From contig JABAKD010000012.1 of assembly GCA_012845835.1 (NCBI GenBank), positions 6,477,344 through 6,541,343 on the forward strand: 64,000 bases of DNA, in the 5' to 3' direction. Positions 51,246 through 62,569 of the stretch are shown here, one piece after another (positions within the stretch are counted from its first letter, which is position 1; each line of letters starts with the position of its first letter). Below the pieces are notes generated by a model, which searched no databases, was not told where the DNA came from, and saw only the letters and a list, made by a program, of their open reading frames with translations. Made by a program: the position numbers and the translations under genes. This DNA is from Undaria pinnatifida. Lineage: Eukaryota > Sar > Phaeophyceae > Laminariales > Alariaceae.

Positions 51246-51520
51246 CCGAGTTTCGCACGACAATAGAGGGCACTATTGCCCACCCAGCACTCGCTCCCAA
51301 CTCGATCCTCTAACTACTCGCTGCTGCCGAGCTACAGCTAGAGCTGTGAGGTTGCCGAACGTAGAACTGCCGTGTTTTCTCGGGAAATGGCGGTTTCAGA
51401 GGTGTTGAAGCACAAGAACGCCTCAATTGACGTTCGAAAACTTTCGACTGTGAATCAAAATCAAAATCACGACTCCGCACGGTAGTTCCCGAAACAACAG
51501 CAGTCGGGCTGTAGTGCGTC
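51246..51520. promoter_or_regulatory. Putative bidirectional promoter between dynein and a divergent exon
   Basis: 275 bp between the dynein ATG (minus strand) and an ATG at 51521 (plus strand). No clear TATA box seen on either strand. Contains a short palindromic AGCTACAGCTAGAGCT and an AATCAAAATCAAAATC tract. Assigned only from position. Confidence 0.4.
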
Positions 51521-51625
51521 ATGGATGACGCCGGAGGGAACAAGCGGCGGGCAGGGAGCACCGACGAAGAGCACGAGCAGTTGCCAAGCACACGGGGTGA
51601 CATCGGCGGTGCTGCATGCAAAAAG
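51521..51625 (+). CDS. Possible first exon of a divergent gene
   Basis: Encodes 35 residues, MDDAGGNKRRAGSTDEEHEQ and on to GAACKK, then AAG|GTTCGT, a donor-like site of the same form as the one after dynein exon 27. Hydrophilic, with a KRR basic patch that could be a nuclear signal. The frame stops four codons after the putative donor. I could not find the next exon, and the function is unknown. A 32-codon upstream frame starts at 51387 on the same strand. Confidence 0.35.
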
Positions 51626-51640
51626 GTTCGTCTTGAGTAG

Positions 51641-53590
51641 CCTACATAAACACACGGGGTAGGGTAGGGTAGCTGCTGGGGGAAGGGTGCCTCTGTTTTT
51701 TTAGTTTCGCAGGCAATAGAGTAGCCCTTCTTTGCAGGGCAATCGATCCCGATCTCGGACGAGGCTGGTCATAGGCCATCCCTGAGGTTGCAGGGTTCTG
51801 CTTGTTCGATAGATCTGCCACTTGAGGTTTTGCTTGGACCTATTAGGGCAGCCCCTATCGTCGCTTCTCGTAGCCTATGGTTCTCTAGTATAAAAGCTTC
51901 AAGTACATATTTGCGTTCATACTCGTTTTATGTGATTGTAAACACCATTCTCTCACCCATTCTCTCGCGTACTGTACCTGGTGCCTGGTACGTAACGCCG
52001 GAAACCCGAAGCAACACTTCCAATATGCTCGTTGGTTACTGCTGCAACGTTACTGCTGCTGCTGCTGCTGCTGTAGACTACCAACTTTCTTCAACAAGTA
52101 CACGAGTACCAGTACGTATCATACCCGTCAGTCACGCCGTTGTATTTTGTATTGCTGCGTGTGCATACTGCCGTAACAAGCAGCAAGGGATGAACACAGA
52201 GAGGTTTTATGTAGACTTTAGTCTGGTCTACTGCCGTAACTTCACTTCCATGATGTGGCTACTTGCTCGTTCATCGCAACGCGTGTCATGCCGCTTTTGT
52301 CCAGTTGCTGTACTTGTGTCTTCCATACCATATTCTGGAAGGCCATGGCCAAAGTTTCGCTGCTGTTTTCATCCAATCTGCTACTGATTCTACGGGGTAG
52401 CAAGCATCCCGCCCATGCGTTTTTGACAGGGGCTGTGTGCCTCTGCCCTTCACATTCCAGTCGAAATTATCGACGAACAGCCTTGCCCGAACTCTCAACC
52501 TTCTTTTGGACTCGAAGAGCTTTCTGCCCAGTCCTCGAACGCTGGTGCTAATGTGCTGATGTCTACAAGAATACTGATGTACCCTTGATGTACCAGAGAA
52601 TTCGATGCGAGGCGACGAGGTAAAGGGCTAAACTCTTGTCGCGATAAAAGTGAACGCACGTACCGCAGTGGGGAGGGGGGACAAGAGACTGCTTATTGAT
52701 CCTGAATGTGAGATACGTCTAGGGAAGGAGAGAAAGAAAAAGTACGACGGTAACAATGAATGGAACGTGTGTACAATACATATAGTATATTACAAGTACC
52801 AACAACGCAGCTTGCAAAGATGAGAATCGCCCTGAAATTGGTCGAACTCACCGCTGACATCCTTGAAATATTTTTTATAAAATACATGATGTTCAATGTT
52901 CTCCATTTTTCGTACATGTGTCGTATCAGACCTCTATGTTACACCTCGTACAGCGTAGACAGCAATGCGTGCTTTATAGCATGTGGGCAGATACAATTCG
53001 ACGCTAGTCGCCAAGGGAAGAAGAAAGTGCTGAAATATTCTGGTGACGAAAGCGAAGGCGCGTACGGAGTGGGGGAGACGAGCCTGCTTCGTGGCCCCGG
53101 ATCTGTACGAGTGGCATCTTGGGAGGGAGAAGGAGGAAGAAAAATAAATTAAATTGCGAAGATATTTAGAAAAATAGATATTCCATGAAAGATGAAATGA
53201 GCAAAAAAAAAGAAAAAAATGTAGGGCGGATTGCTGTCCCAGGCATCATAACTACAGCGCACGAGCTTCTGGATCTCCAACCATTTATCTGTTACAGTAC
53301 AAGCAACACTTGCGATGGAGACCAGCCCGATTGGCTTTCTGTCCACACATCCTGTATTTTCACCCTGTTTATCGGCATTTTTTTTTTCACACTTGTACTT
53401 TCCAGCTTCTGGACAAGCCATGGTCACAGAGGGTTGGCGTCCCTTCTTCCCCCCGGTTCTTGCCTTCATTTTTTATCGCGCACACTGTAGGATTCAGCAA
53501 TCCCACACTGTTCGTCGATTTTCCATCGAGTGTCGCTAACTTACGCTCTCGCGCTTTCCGCAAGTCAATTTGTGCACAAGAAAAGTCCCT
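51641..53590. other. No confident gene, diverse low-copy sequence
   Basis: Holds a (GCT)n tract at 52055-52075 and unassigned open frames. A minus-strand frame at 52242-52466 (ending TSWK and a stop) looks protein-like, but has no Met at its start and no recognised domain. A plus-strand frame at 51788-52387 overlaps it and looks non-coding. Confidence 0.5.
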
Positions 53591-53599
53591 ACGAATTTT

Positions 53600-53690
53600 T
53601 AGAGTATGCACTCGGAGGGACTCGAACTCACGAAACTGACCTATACCAGACTCGAGGATAACCTGATACGCCACCAGGGCGACCTATGCC
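53600..53690 (-). repeat. tRNA-derived SINE-like segment
   Basis: Minus strand has an A-box-like TGGCGTATCAGG and a B-box-like AGTTCGAGTCC at tRNA spacing. The acceptor stem cannot pair, so it is not a functional tRNA gene. Confidence 0.45.
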
Positions 53691-54097
53691 ACACCAGCCA
53701 GCCGTTCGGCGTAGCTACAAGCAGTGCTTGCGGTACCTTTACCCCTCTTGTGTAGGAGTTTTGTCAAATCCCGTCCTTGAGTTTATAATAGAATACGACT
53801 GGAGGCTCTGGGGGTGGGTGGCCTAAATATTTATTCGGGATTACAACATTGTAGCCGAGACCAGGAAAGGAGACGGAGTGGATTTTTTCGGTTGTTTTCT
53901 ATTCAAACGGCTTGCTTGGTGTGATACATGCACGATAATGTCCGATAACAAGCAATGTAATACGTTCGTAGTGTATTACTGAGTATTTAACATTGATATT
54001 AATAACATTGTTGTCGGCAAACCGGACGGCACCCAGCACGACCCAGAGTTTTGTTCGCACTATTAATAGCGTATTGGAACCATTGGTTAATACCCTT

Positions 54098-54350
54098 TTT
54101 GGGGTCCGTTTGTAGCGACCAAAAAAACAGAAATGGCGATTGCGATATTTTGAAGAGTCTGCCAGCAGCGTGGGCGCGCAGCAGCACAAGTAGGATCATG
54201 CTGCTGCGCCCGTCCCGTACGAGTCTTTCTTCGTGGTTTTGTTATTGCTCGAACACCAATTTTATCGCCGGTAACCAGAAGTGGCCCATGCCTTAACCGT
54301 CAATTTTCGTCGTCAAATTTTCTCTCTGAAGTCTTACAGGGGCGACCTCC
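54098..54350. repeat. Dispersed repeat R, copy 1
   Basis: Shares with 57325-57545 the blocks TAGCGACCAAAAA, CCCGTACGAG, CAATTTTCGTCGTCAA and GAAGTCT in the same order. Confidence 0.75.
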
Positions 54351-54489
54351 TTTGAGGCTCAGAAAATACGACCAAAACAATCGACTGCTGTGGGTTAACG
54401 CGAGCAAAACTATCGTGTGTCAAGGTAACCGACGCGATCGTGGTGTGTAAACGCGACCGAAACAATCGACGTGTACGAAGCCTTATCAA

Positions 54490-54540
54490 CCGTCTATATT
54501 AATAGTAGTATTAGTATTAGTAGTATTAGTAGTGTCCGCG
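54490..54540. repeat. (TAGTAT)n microsatellite
   Basis: Imperfect TAGTATTAG units. Confidence 0.75.
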
Positions 54541-54837
54541 CAGCAGTAGTTCACGAGTATAATTAGAAAAACGGAAAATATCATTCAACTACTCGTACTG
54601 CTGTGAGATCGAAAATGTTTCCGTCGAAACTCATCTTTGGAAGCTGCATGTGGTATATACTTCGATCACGCGTTACGGGGCGGTATGTACCCTCGTGAAG
54701 GATACAGGTTGGTGCCATGCTGCGCGGTGTCCTGCTTACATTGCGATTCGGACGCATCCCCTCCCTATGGGCTATGACTCTATACCGTCCTAGTGGTCCC
54801 GTACCCTACGTAGCAGCCCGGACTGCTTTGTTATAAG

Positions 54838-55205
54838 ACTTAGTTTGGGTAAGCTATCGGTTAACTTTTTTGCAAGTGGTCAAACGGACTAATACCCCAC
54901 TATAACCTTTAACAAATGGCGTCGTCGGCAGGACATGGGTTTTTGGGTCGTGGGTTCGATCCCCACATCCACCATAATAAACTTTTTCGGATTTTCCCAT
55001 GGCGAACTTGAAAAATACTCTCCCCGGTATACCCAGGAAATGAAACGGCTTGGACATATTGACAGGTCCGCCCGTATATCCGGCCGACCTGCTATCCCGC
55101 CGTTTCAGGGGGGGGAGAGTGTCATAAGGCTTAGTTCGGGTAAGCTATCGGTCAACCTTTTGCAAGTGGTCAAACGGACTAATACCCCACTAAAGTCCTT
55201 AACAG
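54838..55205 (+). repeat. tRNA-like SINE with a second partial copy
   Basis: A-box-like TGGTCAAACGG and a perfect T-arm GTGGGTTCGATCCCCAC ending near ATCCACCA at 54973. The 5' part (TTAGTT.GGGTAAGCTATCGG onward, 54838-54910) recurs at 55130-55203 without the T-arm. Body between boxes is too long for a real tRNA. Confidence 0.5.
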
Positions 55206-56080
55206 CTTCTTGTGGCCGATGCTGCAATCATTGTACTGTACCAGGTGTGTTTTTGACGCGATGTCCCGCTGATGTCCCCAAAGGCTCATTATTGGTACAG
55301 CACGAAGCAAGTACGTCAGGAGGTCAGGAGACAGCAGCACCGTTACCTTTCTTTCTTTTTGTATCCTCCGTTCGGATGGGGAAAAATAAAGCTTACGCTC
55401 ACCACACTTTCCACGTACTTTCATACACGTCGTGTCGTGTGTCGACTTGACTCCATTGTATTCTCAATCCAGCGCTAGCTGTCGTGTCCTTCGGTTCCCA
55501 CTGTAGTAACAGCGCGAGTTGCCCTATCGGTCCCCGTTACTAGCACTGCTGTGACCACTCGACAGACGGCAACTTTGCCTTGATTGACACCACCCACAAA
55601 AAAGAAACTACTGCTGTTTCTTTTCGGGAACTTGGGGTTTGTGTTTTTGCAATGCTGTGGGGTACGGTTTCATGAAAAAAAATGAAGTGTTTCATATCAT
55701 ATCACACGACTAGCGGATCTCGGTTTGTTTGTGCATACACAAGCTGGCGTTGCTGCTGTTGCTGCTGCTGCGGTTTATCTAACACAATATCTAGGCCGTG
55801 AGAGGGTTTGCTGTACTCTGCTGCGTTGTTGTTCGGCGGTGGGGGTTCCTCGCCTCTGAAGTTGACGCTGCAGCGTGTGGTGTGCTCTCACGCACACACC
55901 ACACAGCAGCGAAAACAGCACATCGCACCTTTTACCATATACCGGCAAGTTATTGCACATGGCCGGCGACCGGCCACACATTGGTGTATTTCCGACAAGA
56001 TCGGGAAATAATTCAATTTTAATTAACAGAAAACTGGGCAAATGCTACACGGAGAAACTTTAGCTACTGCTGCAGGCTGC
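55206..56080. other. No gene seen
   Basis: Short open frames on both strands overlap each other and resemble nothing I know. There is a short GCT/GTT-rich tract near 55750. Confidence 0.5.
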
Positions 56081-56091
56081 TGCAGCAGTTG

Positions 56092-56263
56092 GGGTCCCCC
56101 AGTAAGGCGCAGGGCGGTGGTGTGCCAGAGCAATATGACCGCCTTATGGAGGGAAGCCACCTTATTCATGCCGGATTATGAGTGCAATTGCCCAGTTGTG
56201 CCAAGAGATTTTGACCGCCTTATGTTGGAATTCAGCCTTGCTCAGACCACCTCATTCGGGGCC
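56092..56263. mobile_element. MITE of the GGGTCCCCC family, copy 3
   Basis: Left end GGGTCCCCCAGTAAGGCG and right end the complement of GGGCCCCGAATGAGGTGGT. Shares ACCGCCTTAT blocks with the other two copies in inverted order. Confidence 0.6.
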
Positions 56264-57320
56264 CGTACGGGTGTGTGTGTTTTAATCACCCTGAAATTTC
56301 CATTTATGATACCTGGAAGATTTGGATATAATTCAATTTTGAAAAAGGTGGCACAAACAGTTTCTGCGTAAACGACAGTAAGTACCGACGGGCATCCACT
56401 TTTCAAATTAACTCAAAACGCAAACACAAGTACTACTACAAGTGTACACGTAGTGATAGATACTACTATACGTGTAATATATACGTGGTAGTCTTCCTTG
56501 GGTGGCAATCGGAATATTTGGTTTCTCCAGGCGTGAGTAGTGAGACGTATGCACCGGCCTGGACCTGGCACATCGTAGACTGACTCCCGATTTCACTTTT
56601 ATATGTTTCTGGTGGAGGCATGAATTGCGTCAGCTGTGACATATGCGTGTACCACCTCGGGTTGTGTGTGTGTTTTCCCTGGGGTATTCCTCAGCTCCAG
56701 AGTGACTGGAGCCTGTCCTGTGACCACGGACTTGATTATGCGAGTTAATGTGAGAACAACAACAACAACAACAACAACACTGCTGTAGAGTGCAGACTGC
56801 TGTACTAATGTTTTTTTGCGCTCAAATGTTTATGTACCTGGCATTTTTGTACGACGTGGATTTTTTGTTTGCACTGCCCACAACAGGAGCAACAGCAGTG
56901 GCATCAAAGACGCTGAGCACAGCAGCACAACAGCAGGTTTCCGATGTAATGTTGCACCCGAATGCGTACGGTACTGCTGTACGCCGGGTTAGATGAAAGC
57001 CGCAGCTGCGGTAAACGTATACCGGGTACCTGGTATGTCATCGTGCAGCAAGTATGAGGTATACTACAATATCACCAACATCATATTCTCTGGATCGTCC
57101 CTATCTTCATTTCCGATAACCCCGAAGCCCTTGCACTGCAGTAAATACTAGAGCTCCGCGCACCGCTGCCCGAAGGATACCGACGAGCGCACGGGGGTGC
57201 AAAATCGTCAGCCTTGCGTTGCCCTTCGTCCGAAGGAATCTTGTACCAGGTACCTGGTATGTACGATGCTGTTATAGGCGTCCTGCATTAACCCTTTCGG
57301 GACTTGAATATATCTTGATA
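56264..57320. other. No gene seen, (ACA)n tract
   Basis: Contains an (ACA)n tract at 56758-56778. A 68-codon plus-strand frame at 56790 has no recognised feature. Confidence 0.5.
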
Positions 57321-57324
57321 ATAG

Positions 57325-57545
57325 CATAGCGACCAAAAACACGACGATTGCCATATTTTCAAGCGTCTACGAGTGGCGTGAGCGCGCACCAGTACGAGCC
57401 GGGATCACGCCACACCCGTCCCCGTACGAGGCTTTGCATTGTTGTGGTTCGGACAACAATTTTATAATCGAAAACCAGCAGTAGCCTATGCCGTAATCCT
57501 CAATTTTCGTCGTCAATTTTTCGCGCTGAAGTCTCAAAGGGGCTA
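57325..57545. repeat. Dispersed repeat R, copy 2
   Basis: Second copy of the 54098-54350 repeat, about three-quarters identical by eye. No transposase frame. Confidence 0.75.
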
Positions 57546-58217
57546 ATACAGACCAAGAAACGACGAGCGCGATCTAATCAAGCGTCTAGAAATAGCTTGA
57601 GGCAATCCGAGTATCGTTATGCCTCACGCTTGCTTAACAGCTTGCTGAGTTGCAGTTGGAATACATGTGCTACATCGGCGGCTATTATCAGGATTGCTTT
57701 ATGTGGCTGATGCTGCAGTCGTCCGTTTTTTTCGTCATTTTTGGCGTCTTAGGTCTCGAAAGCTAATAATCAGAATCCTGTTGCTTTAAATGGGTGTGGG
57801 CGGAGAAACATACGAAAACATATTGCTTGGGGAATGAATGGAATCCCATGAAATAAATACGAAACTCCACAGTAAAATCCCATATAAATCTACGAGGAAA
57901 CGACTACCAGCCGTGTTTCAATAATACACCGTGACATCGGGGGACACAGCTCCTGCCACAGGACTCCGCACACACGCTGGACGGTCCCTGCCACACCCAA
58001 GCATTCTCGCGACGAGACCCTGGGTTCCTGAACGGCGATCTGCGGGCTCGGAGACAGCTGGCGAGCTGATTTCTGACGGCAACTTGGAAAATGATGAAGC
58101 GGAATGAGGCACGTTGCCAAGTAACAAGTCACGCTCTGTGTGTGTTCTTCACATTGAGCTGATATATCCACCCATCTACATCCAGCACAACCAGTGTCCG
58201 TTGCAAATACAGCGAGG

Positions 58218-59095
58218 TGATTTGGTAGGGCTGGGCCCTCGTAGCTCTAGCCAGTACAGTATGTACATACTGTACTGGCTGCGTTATATGCCAGTACACT
58301 AGACCCGACCAGTGCACTGGTGGTCACGGCGAAGCTGCGACCCCTGCCCCCCGGGGGGCCCACCGGAAGCGCCACCGGAGGGGCACTCTGGAGGCGCCCT
58401 GCTGGAGGCACGTTTTTACGCGTTTTGGCTTCACTAGAGCTAAAAAAATACGAGGTACGTTGTTTTTGGACCATGTTTCAAATCCAATCTGGTGGTATCA
58501 TAGATTGACGAAGAAAAAAATATAAGAAGAGTGAAACCGAGGGAAGCGTATTATATGATGGATAGGAGTGTCTGGAAGTACGGCACACTGCAGCACGCAG
58601 CCTAGATACCGAAAAGGTGGGACAAGGGTTGAAAAATAAGTTGAAGTGTGCAAAACCGAATCGCAACAGTTTACGAAATCGCGGCCTCAGATACGTAAAT
58701 ATTCACGTACACATCCATTTATGTTGTTCCAGACATGATATTTTACTCAGATTCTCCGCAAAAAAATAAAAAAACGAATTTTTGTGTTATCCCACTTAGC
58801 ACGGCACTCCCGACATGGGGACAAAACACTTGAAGTTAGGGTAGAATCAGTGTTGGAGTTGGAAATTATATCATAGGTTCTTGACCTCTTCCCCCTCTAG
58901 CTGTTCTGTGTGCCCTCTCTGCCCTTACGCCGTGAATTTTGATGGATTCCCGCTGTTTATTGAGCCGTTATTGTAGGACGTACGTAAATAGCCAAGTACT
59001 GGCACCCTGGCGGCCCCCTCAGCCAGTACAGTAGTACTGACAACACAGTAGTACTGGCAGTACATACTGGACCAGGGCCCAGCCCTATGATTTGG
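58218..59095. mobile_element. hAT-type non-autonomous element B (with target duplications)
   Basis: Element 58226-59087, 862 bp. Left TAGGGCTGGGCCCT, right its complement AGGGCCCAGCCCTA, both followed inward by CAGTACAGTA/GTACTG-rich subterminal repeats. Perfect 8-bp duplications TGATTTGG at 58218 and 59088. No transposase-like frame, so non-autonomous. Confidence 0.85.
58247..58278. repeat. 32-bp perfect palindrome inside element B
   Basis: Half-site AGCCAGTACAGTATGT followed directly by its complement, at the left subterminal region. Could form a cruciform or be a transposase-binding site. Confidence 0.9.
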
Positions 59096-59172
59096 CCATG
59101 CAATGCCAACCTCAGTGATCACGCGAGCGAAGAACAAAAATTTGCAAACGAGCACACCAAGCTATTTTCACA

Positions 59173-59482
59173 GCAGATTACGTCATCCAACCAATGTCGG
59201 GGGCGGCAACCATGTTGGGTTTCGAACGACCCTGCCCTGTACGAGTGCTTGTAGGAGCATTGCCGCATGATCTAACACCTGCGCGCTATTTCTGACGACA
59301 GTGGTGCCAATGTGCCAATACCGTCATCGTTACCCCCGTACGGAATGCAAAAGCGCAGCCTAGTAATTAAGCAAGCAAAAACGTAGCAATAAAGTAGGTG
59401 ACACCACCTAGCCGGCGTCGGGGCAGCACCCAAACTGGGTTCCGAATGCAACTACTAGAGGGTTAGGAGCATTGGTGTCTGG
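59173..59482. repeat. Diverged duplication, about 230 bp apart
   Basis: GTCGGGGGCGGCAACCATGT..GGGTTTCGAA and TTAGGAGCATTG blocks near 59190 recur at 59415-59482. Confidence 0.5.
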
Positions 59483-60060
59483 TCGGTCCAATACCAACTG
59501 TATCTTTGACGGCGGTGTCGATACGGGCATCATCGCCTCAGTAGCCCCCAAGGGTACCCCAAAGGAAAACAGAAAGGGCAAAGCGAAAGGGAATAATATT
59601 AATAATAGAGACAGTCCGAGCTGGTTTTTCAACAGAGTAGTTGACAAAGAGGGCCCTTTTCTCTCGTGACACCGAGCTACTCTGCTCTGCTACGTCTTGT
59701 TTGTTTTTTTTGTTCTTTTTGTTTGTCTGTGTCTGGTCTGTGGTCCTAGTCTGACTGCTGAGCTATTCGAAAACGGCACAGCGACCAGACTACGACCAGA
59801 CACAAGACCACAGCGACCACCAACAAACGAAAAAATAAACACACAAGAGCAACACAGCAGACAACTTTTGCAAACCCCGAAGTCGAAGTCTCGCAAACTC
59901 GAGGTCTGGCCGGGAGAGCGCTTGGATGAGTAGGGGCCAACTGTTGTGTCCGTACTAGCCCTCCCGTAAGCTCGGCTGAATAACTCGCCGAGCACGTGAC
60001 TCGGTGTGACGAGACAGTAGGAACTTCGTCAGATACTCTGTTGAAAGTTCAGGTGTTTTT
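59483..60060. other. No gene seen, imperfect hairpin
   Basis: TGTCTGGTCTGTGGTCC near 59728 pairs imperfectly with ACCAGACACAAGACCAC near 59790. Open frames on both strands are unrecognised. Confidence 0.45.
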
Positions 60061-60119
60061 TGCACGGTAGTGTTTACTTTGAGTTTCGGACGAGATACGA
60101 ATACAGCTGTGTAACATGC

Positions 60120-60335
60120 ATCATAACCCCCCCCCGCAATGAATTTCAGAGCGGATTTTCTCCCAACAAGGGGGTACACGCCTCGGCATTAGCGGCTTCG
60201 GAAAATCTTGCGACCACGCAAGATTTGCACACAGCACACCCCTTAAATGAGTTTCAGGGCCGATTTTTCCCCAAAACCAGGCGGGCACAAACAACAAAAA
60301 TGGCGACTTTGGGAAAATCTTATCGATATCTATCC
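60120..60335. repeat. About 125-bp diverged tandem duplication
   Basis: Two units sharing AATGA.TTTCAG.GC.GATTTT, CCCAA.AA..GG.GGCAC and GGAAAATCTT. Confidence 0.5.
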
Positions 60336-60339
60336 GCAG

Positions 60340-61457
60340 ACGCGCCGCTCAGCGTTTGCACATTCCCTGTTTTCGAGACAATCTGCTTTCAATTTCGTCC
60401 GAGGACGTGTGTTGTTATGCGTGTTATTCGTTTTTTCGTTTTTGCTCATACCATTTGTCACGTTCGCACTTTTTATTCTCCTTCTCCCTCTTTAGACGTA
60501 ACTCAGATCTGGGGCCACGACGCAGACTCTTCTCCCCGCACCCCACTACGGTACGCGCTTTCGTTTTGATCGCGAGAAGACTTCAGCACTTCTTCCCTCG
60601 TCGGCTCTCGTCGAATTGTGCTTACCCACGCTATCAAGCGCTCTCGGCAGGTGGTGTCTAAGAAAATAAAAAACTCCATACCGATATTTGAACCCTGACT
60701 TAAACGTTTTAGTAGTGCTAAGGTTAAGCACTAGACCAATGGGTCGAACGGCTAGGAGTCCATGTTTAGTGACATTTTGGACGTTTGTATTCATGCTACG
60801 GTACCCGTTGGTTTCAGCTACGTACATGATGTCATTACAGGTGGATGTAAAACGCCCGCGGCGGTCAACTTCGTCAACGTCCCGTGTTGCTTCGTTTGAG
60901 GTACCGCACCTACAAGCTAGAGCCTATATCAGTACGATGCACCCTTTTTTGTTCATCCTTTCACGGATGGCGAGCCAATCCTGTCACATACAGATCCTGG
61001 ACAAATCCTGTTAAGTGTACGAGTACATAGCGTAGAGCCTTCTAATGGATTAACAGGCCCTCTAAGTGTGGTGTTGAGGCTGTTCATAGATTGGCATGGC
61101 AGGTGTTAAGCGTAGTGTAAAGTTTTCTTGTAGATCAATAGTTGGGTCTTCTTCTCTGTACCCCGGCATCGCGGAGCTTTATGTAGTTCATTGCTGTTGT
61201 ATATACTCCTGTAGACTACTTGCCACTGTTTTACAGATTACTTGTGCATACTATTAGCCCCTTTTGGGACCCATGAAAAGCGAATAAAACGAACGGGGCG
61301 GTTTAATCATCCGTGTAGCAAGAGCGATCAGCATCCGTGTAGGAACAACGAGAAGCGATACGAGCATGACGCTGCGCGCTGGTCGTCGAAGTCCTTACAT
61401 CGCACTTCGGACACGCACGTCCTCAATACCTCGAGCTGCTTCGTATGGCCGGTGCCA
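60340..61457. other. No gene seen
   Basis: AT/GC-mixed sequence with short overlapping open frames. Nothing recognisable. Confidence 0.45.
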
Positions 61458-61479
61458 CAATCTTCCAAGGGTGTGTTCG

Positions 61480-61860
61480 GTACGGTACCGGTATTCTCGT
61501 TACCGGCATGGATGTTGTACCGAACTTGCCGACGTGTCCAGTACCGGTAGTGACGTCGTACCGAACTTACCGAAGTGTCCGGTACCGGTGCTGGAGGTGT
61601 ACCGAACTTACCGAAGTGTCCAGCACCGATACGAAAGTATGTACCGGTACGTCGTACCGAACTTACCGAAGCTTCTGGTACCGGTATTGATGCTGTACCG
61701 AACTTACCGAAGTTTCCGGTGCCGGTATTGATGTCGTACCGAACTTGCCGAAGTTTCCGGTGCCGGTATTGATATCGTACCGAACTTGCCGAAGTTTCCG
61801 GTGCCGGTATTGATGTCGTACCGAACTTACCAAAGCGTCCGGTACCGGCACATGCTTGAA
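61480..61860. repeat. 41-bp minisatellite, type C, first array
   Basis: Units GGTATTGATGTCGTACCGAA plus CTTACCGAAGTTTCCGGTACC, aligning position by position with the type A unit of element A. Confidence 0.85.
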
Positions 61861-62111
61861 TACATACACCGGTAGTACCGCGGTATATACCGCCGGCAAG
61901 GTACCCGCGCACACTTGCGCTTAGGTAGATAAACTGGACACAAACTGGCGGTACATGTACAGGGCAAATCTGGTATTAGCCGGGGGTACCCGCTGAGGTA
62001 TAAAACTGTAGTGAATTTTATTTGGTTCTTTTGTTTTCAATATTTTTCTCTTATTTGATATTTGTCTTGATATACATGCTGTTCAAAAGGTAAGGTACAC
62101 CCTTTGGATTA

Positions 62112-62451
62112 TCAGCAGGGCGCCGTCTCCTCGTCGGTCGTTTCGACGTACACGACAATCGAGTACATAAATGAGGCTTCACACGTCCCTTCCCTCCGAA
62201 AACCGGTCTGCACCGGGAAACCATCGACTGCTTTGACCGTCTCCGCCGGCAACTCGTACACGTCTCCCGTGAGCGAATTGTACACAGGAGCAGGCAAAAT
62301 CACCGGCAAGGCTTTCTTTTCTGCGTCCACGTCGATAACTTCTGCCGCCGGCGCTGGTGTGTGCAGAAGCTGACGAATGACCCGCCACCAGAAGCGTTGG
62401 CATGTCACTGGTGGAGGCCGCCTCGTTCTGGGAATTTGCGCCGTTGCTCAT
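62112..62451 (-). pseudogene. Open frame in the core of element C, probably decayed
   Basis: A start-bearing frame (MSNGANSQNEAASTSDMPTL) at 62451 overlaps a second frame that reads PAPAAEVIDVDAEKKALPVI and on to TTDEETAPC and a stop near 62115. A single frame change would join them. Could be a transposase N-terminal remnant or a captured host fragment. No domain recognised. Confidence 0.35.
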
Positions 62452-62569
62452 GCGTGCTCAGAGTCTCGGTATACCTAGCGTACTGGAAGATGCTTGGGGA
62501 CCGGGGTGTGTGTGGCTTGGAATGCTACCTGGAGCCAAAGCTCCAAGGGATGACGTCACAATGTTTTGG

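Noticed and set aside
51788-52387. Plus-strand frame of 199 codons
   Set aside because: Odd composition, overlaps a more protein-like frame on the other strand, and has no motif or splice logic.
53600-53690. A tRNA gene
   Set aside because: A and B boxes are present, but the acceptor and anticodon stems do not pair. Kept only as SINE-like.
54890-54980. A tRNA gene with a perfect T-arm
   Set aside because: Distance between A and B boxes is too long for a tRNA with or without a normal intron, and the 5' acceptor strand does not pair.
57890-58171. Minus-strand frames of 69-93 codons in a GC-rich patch
   Set aside because: Two frames overlap with equal plausibility and neither has a motif or splice support.
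60060-60569. Plus-strand frame of 169 codons
   Set aside because: Runs through a tandem duplication, shows no recognisable domain, and competing frames exist on both strands.
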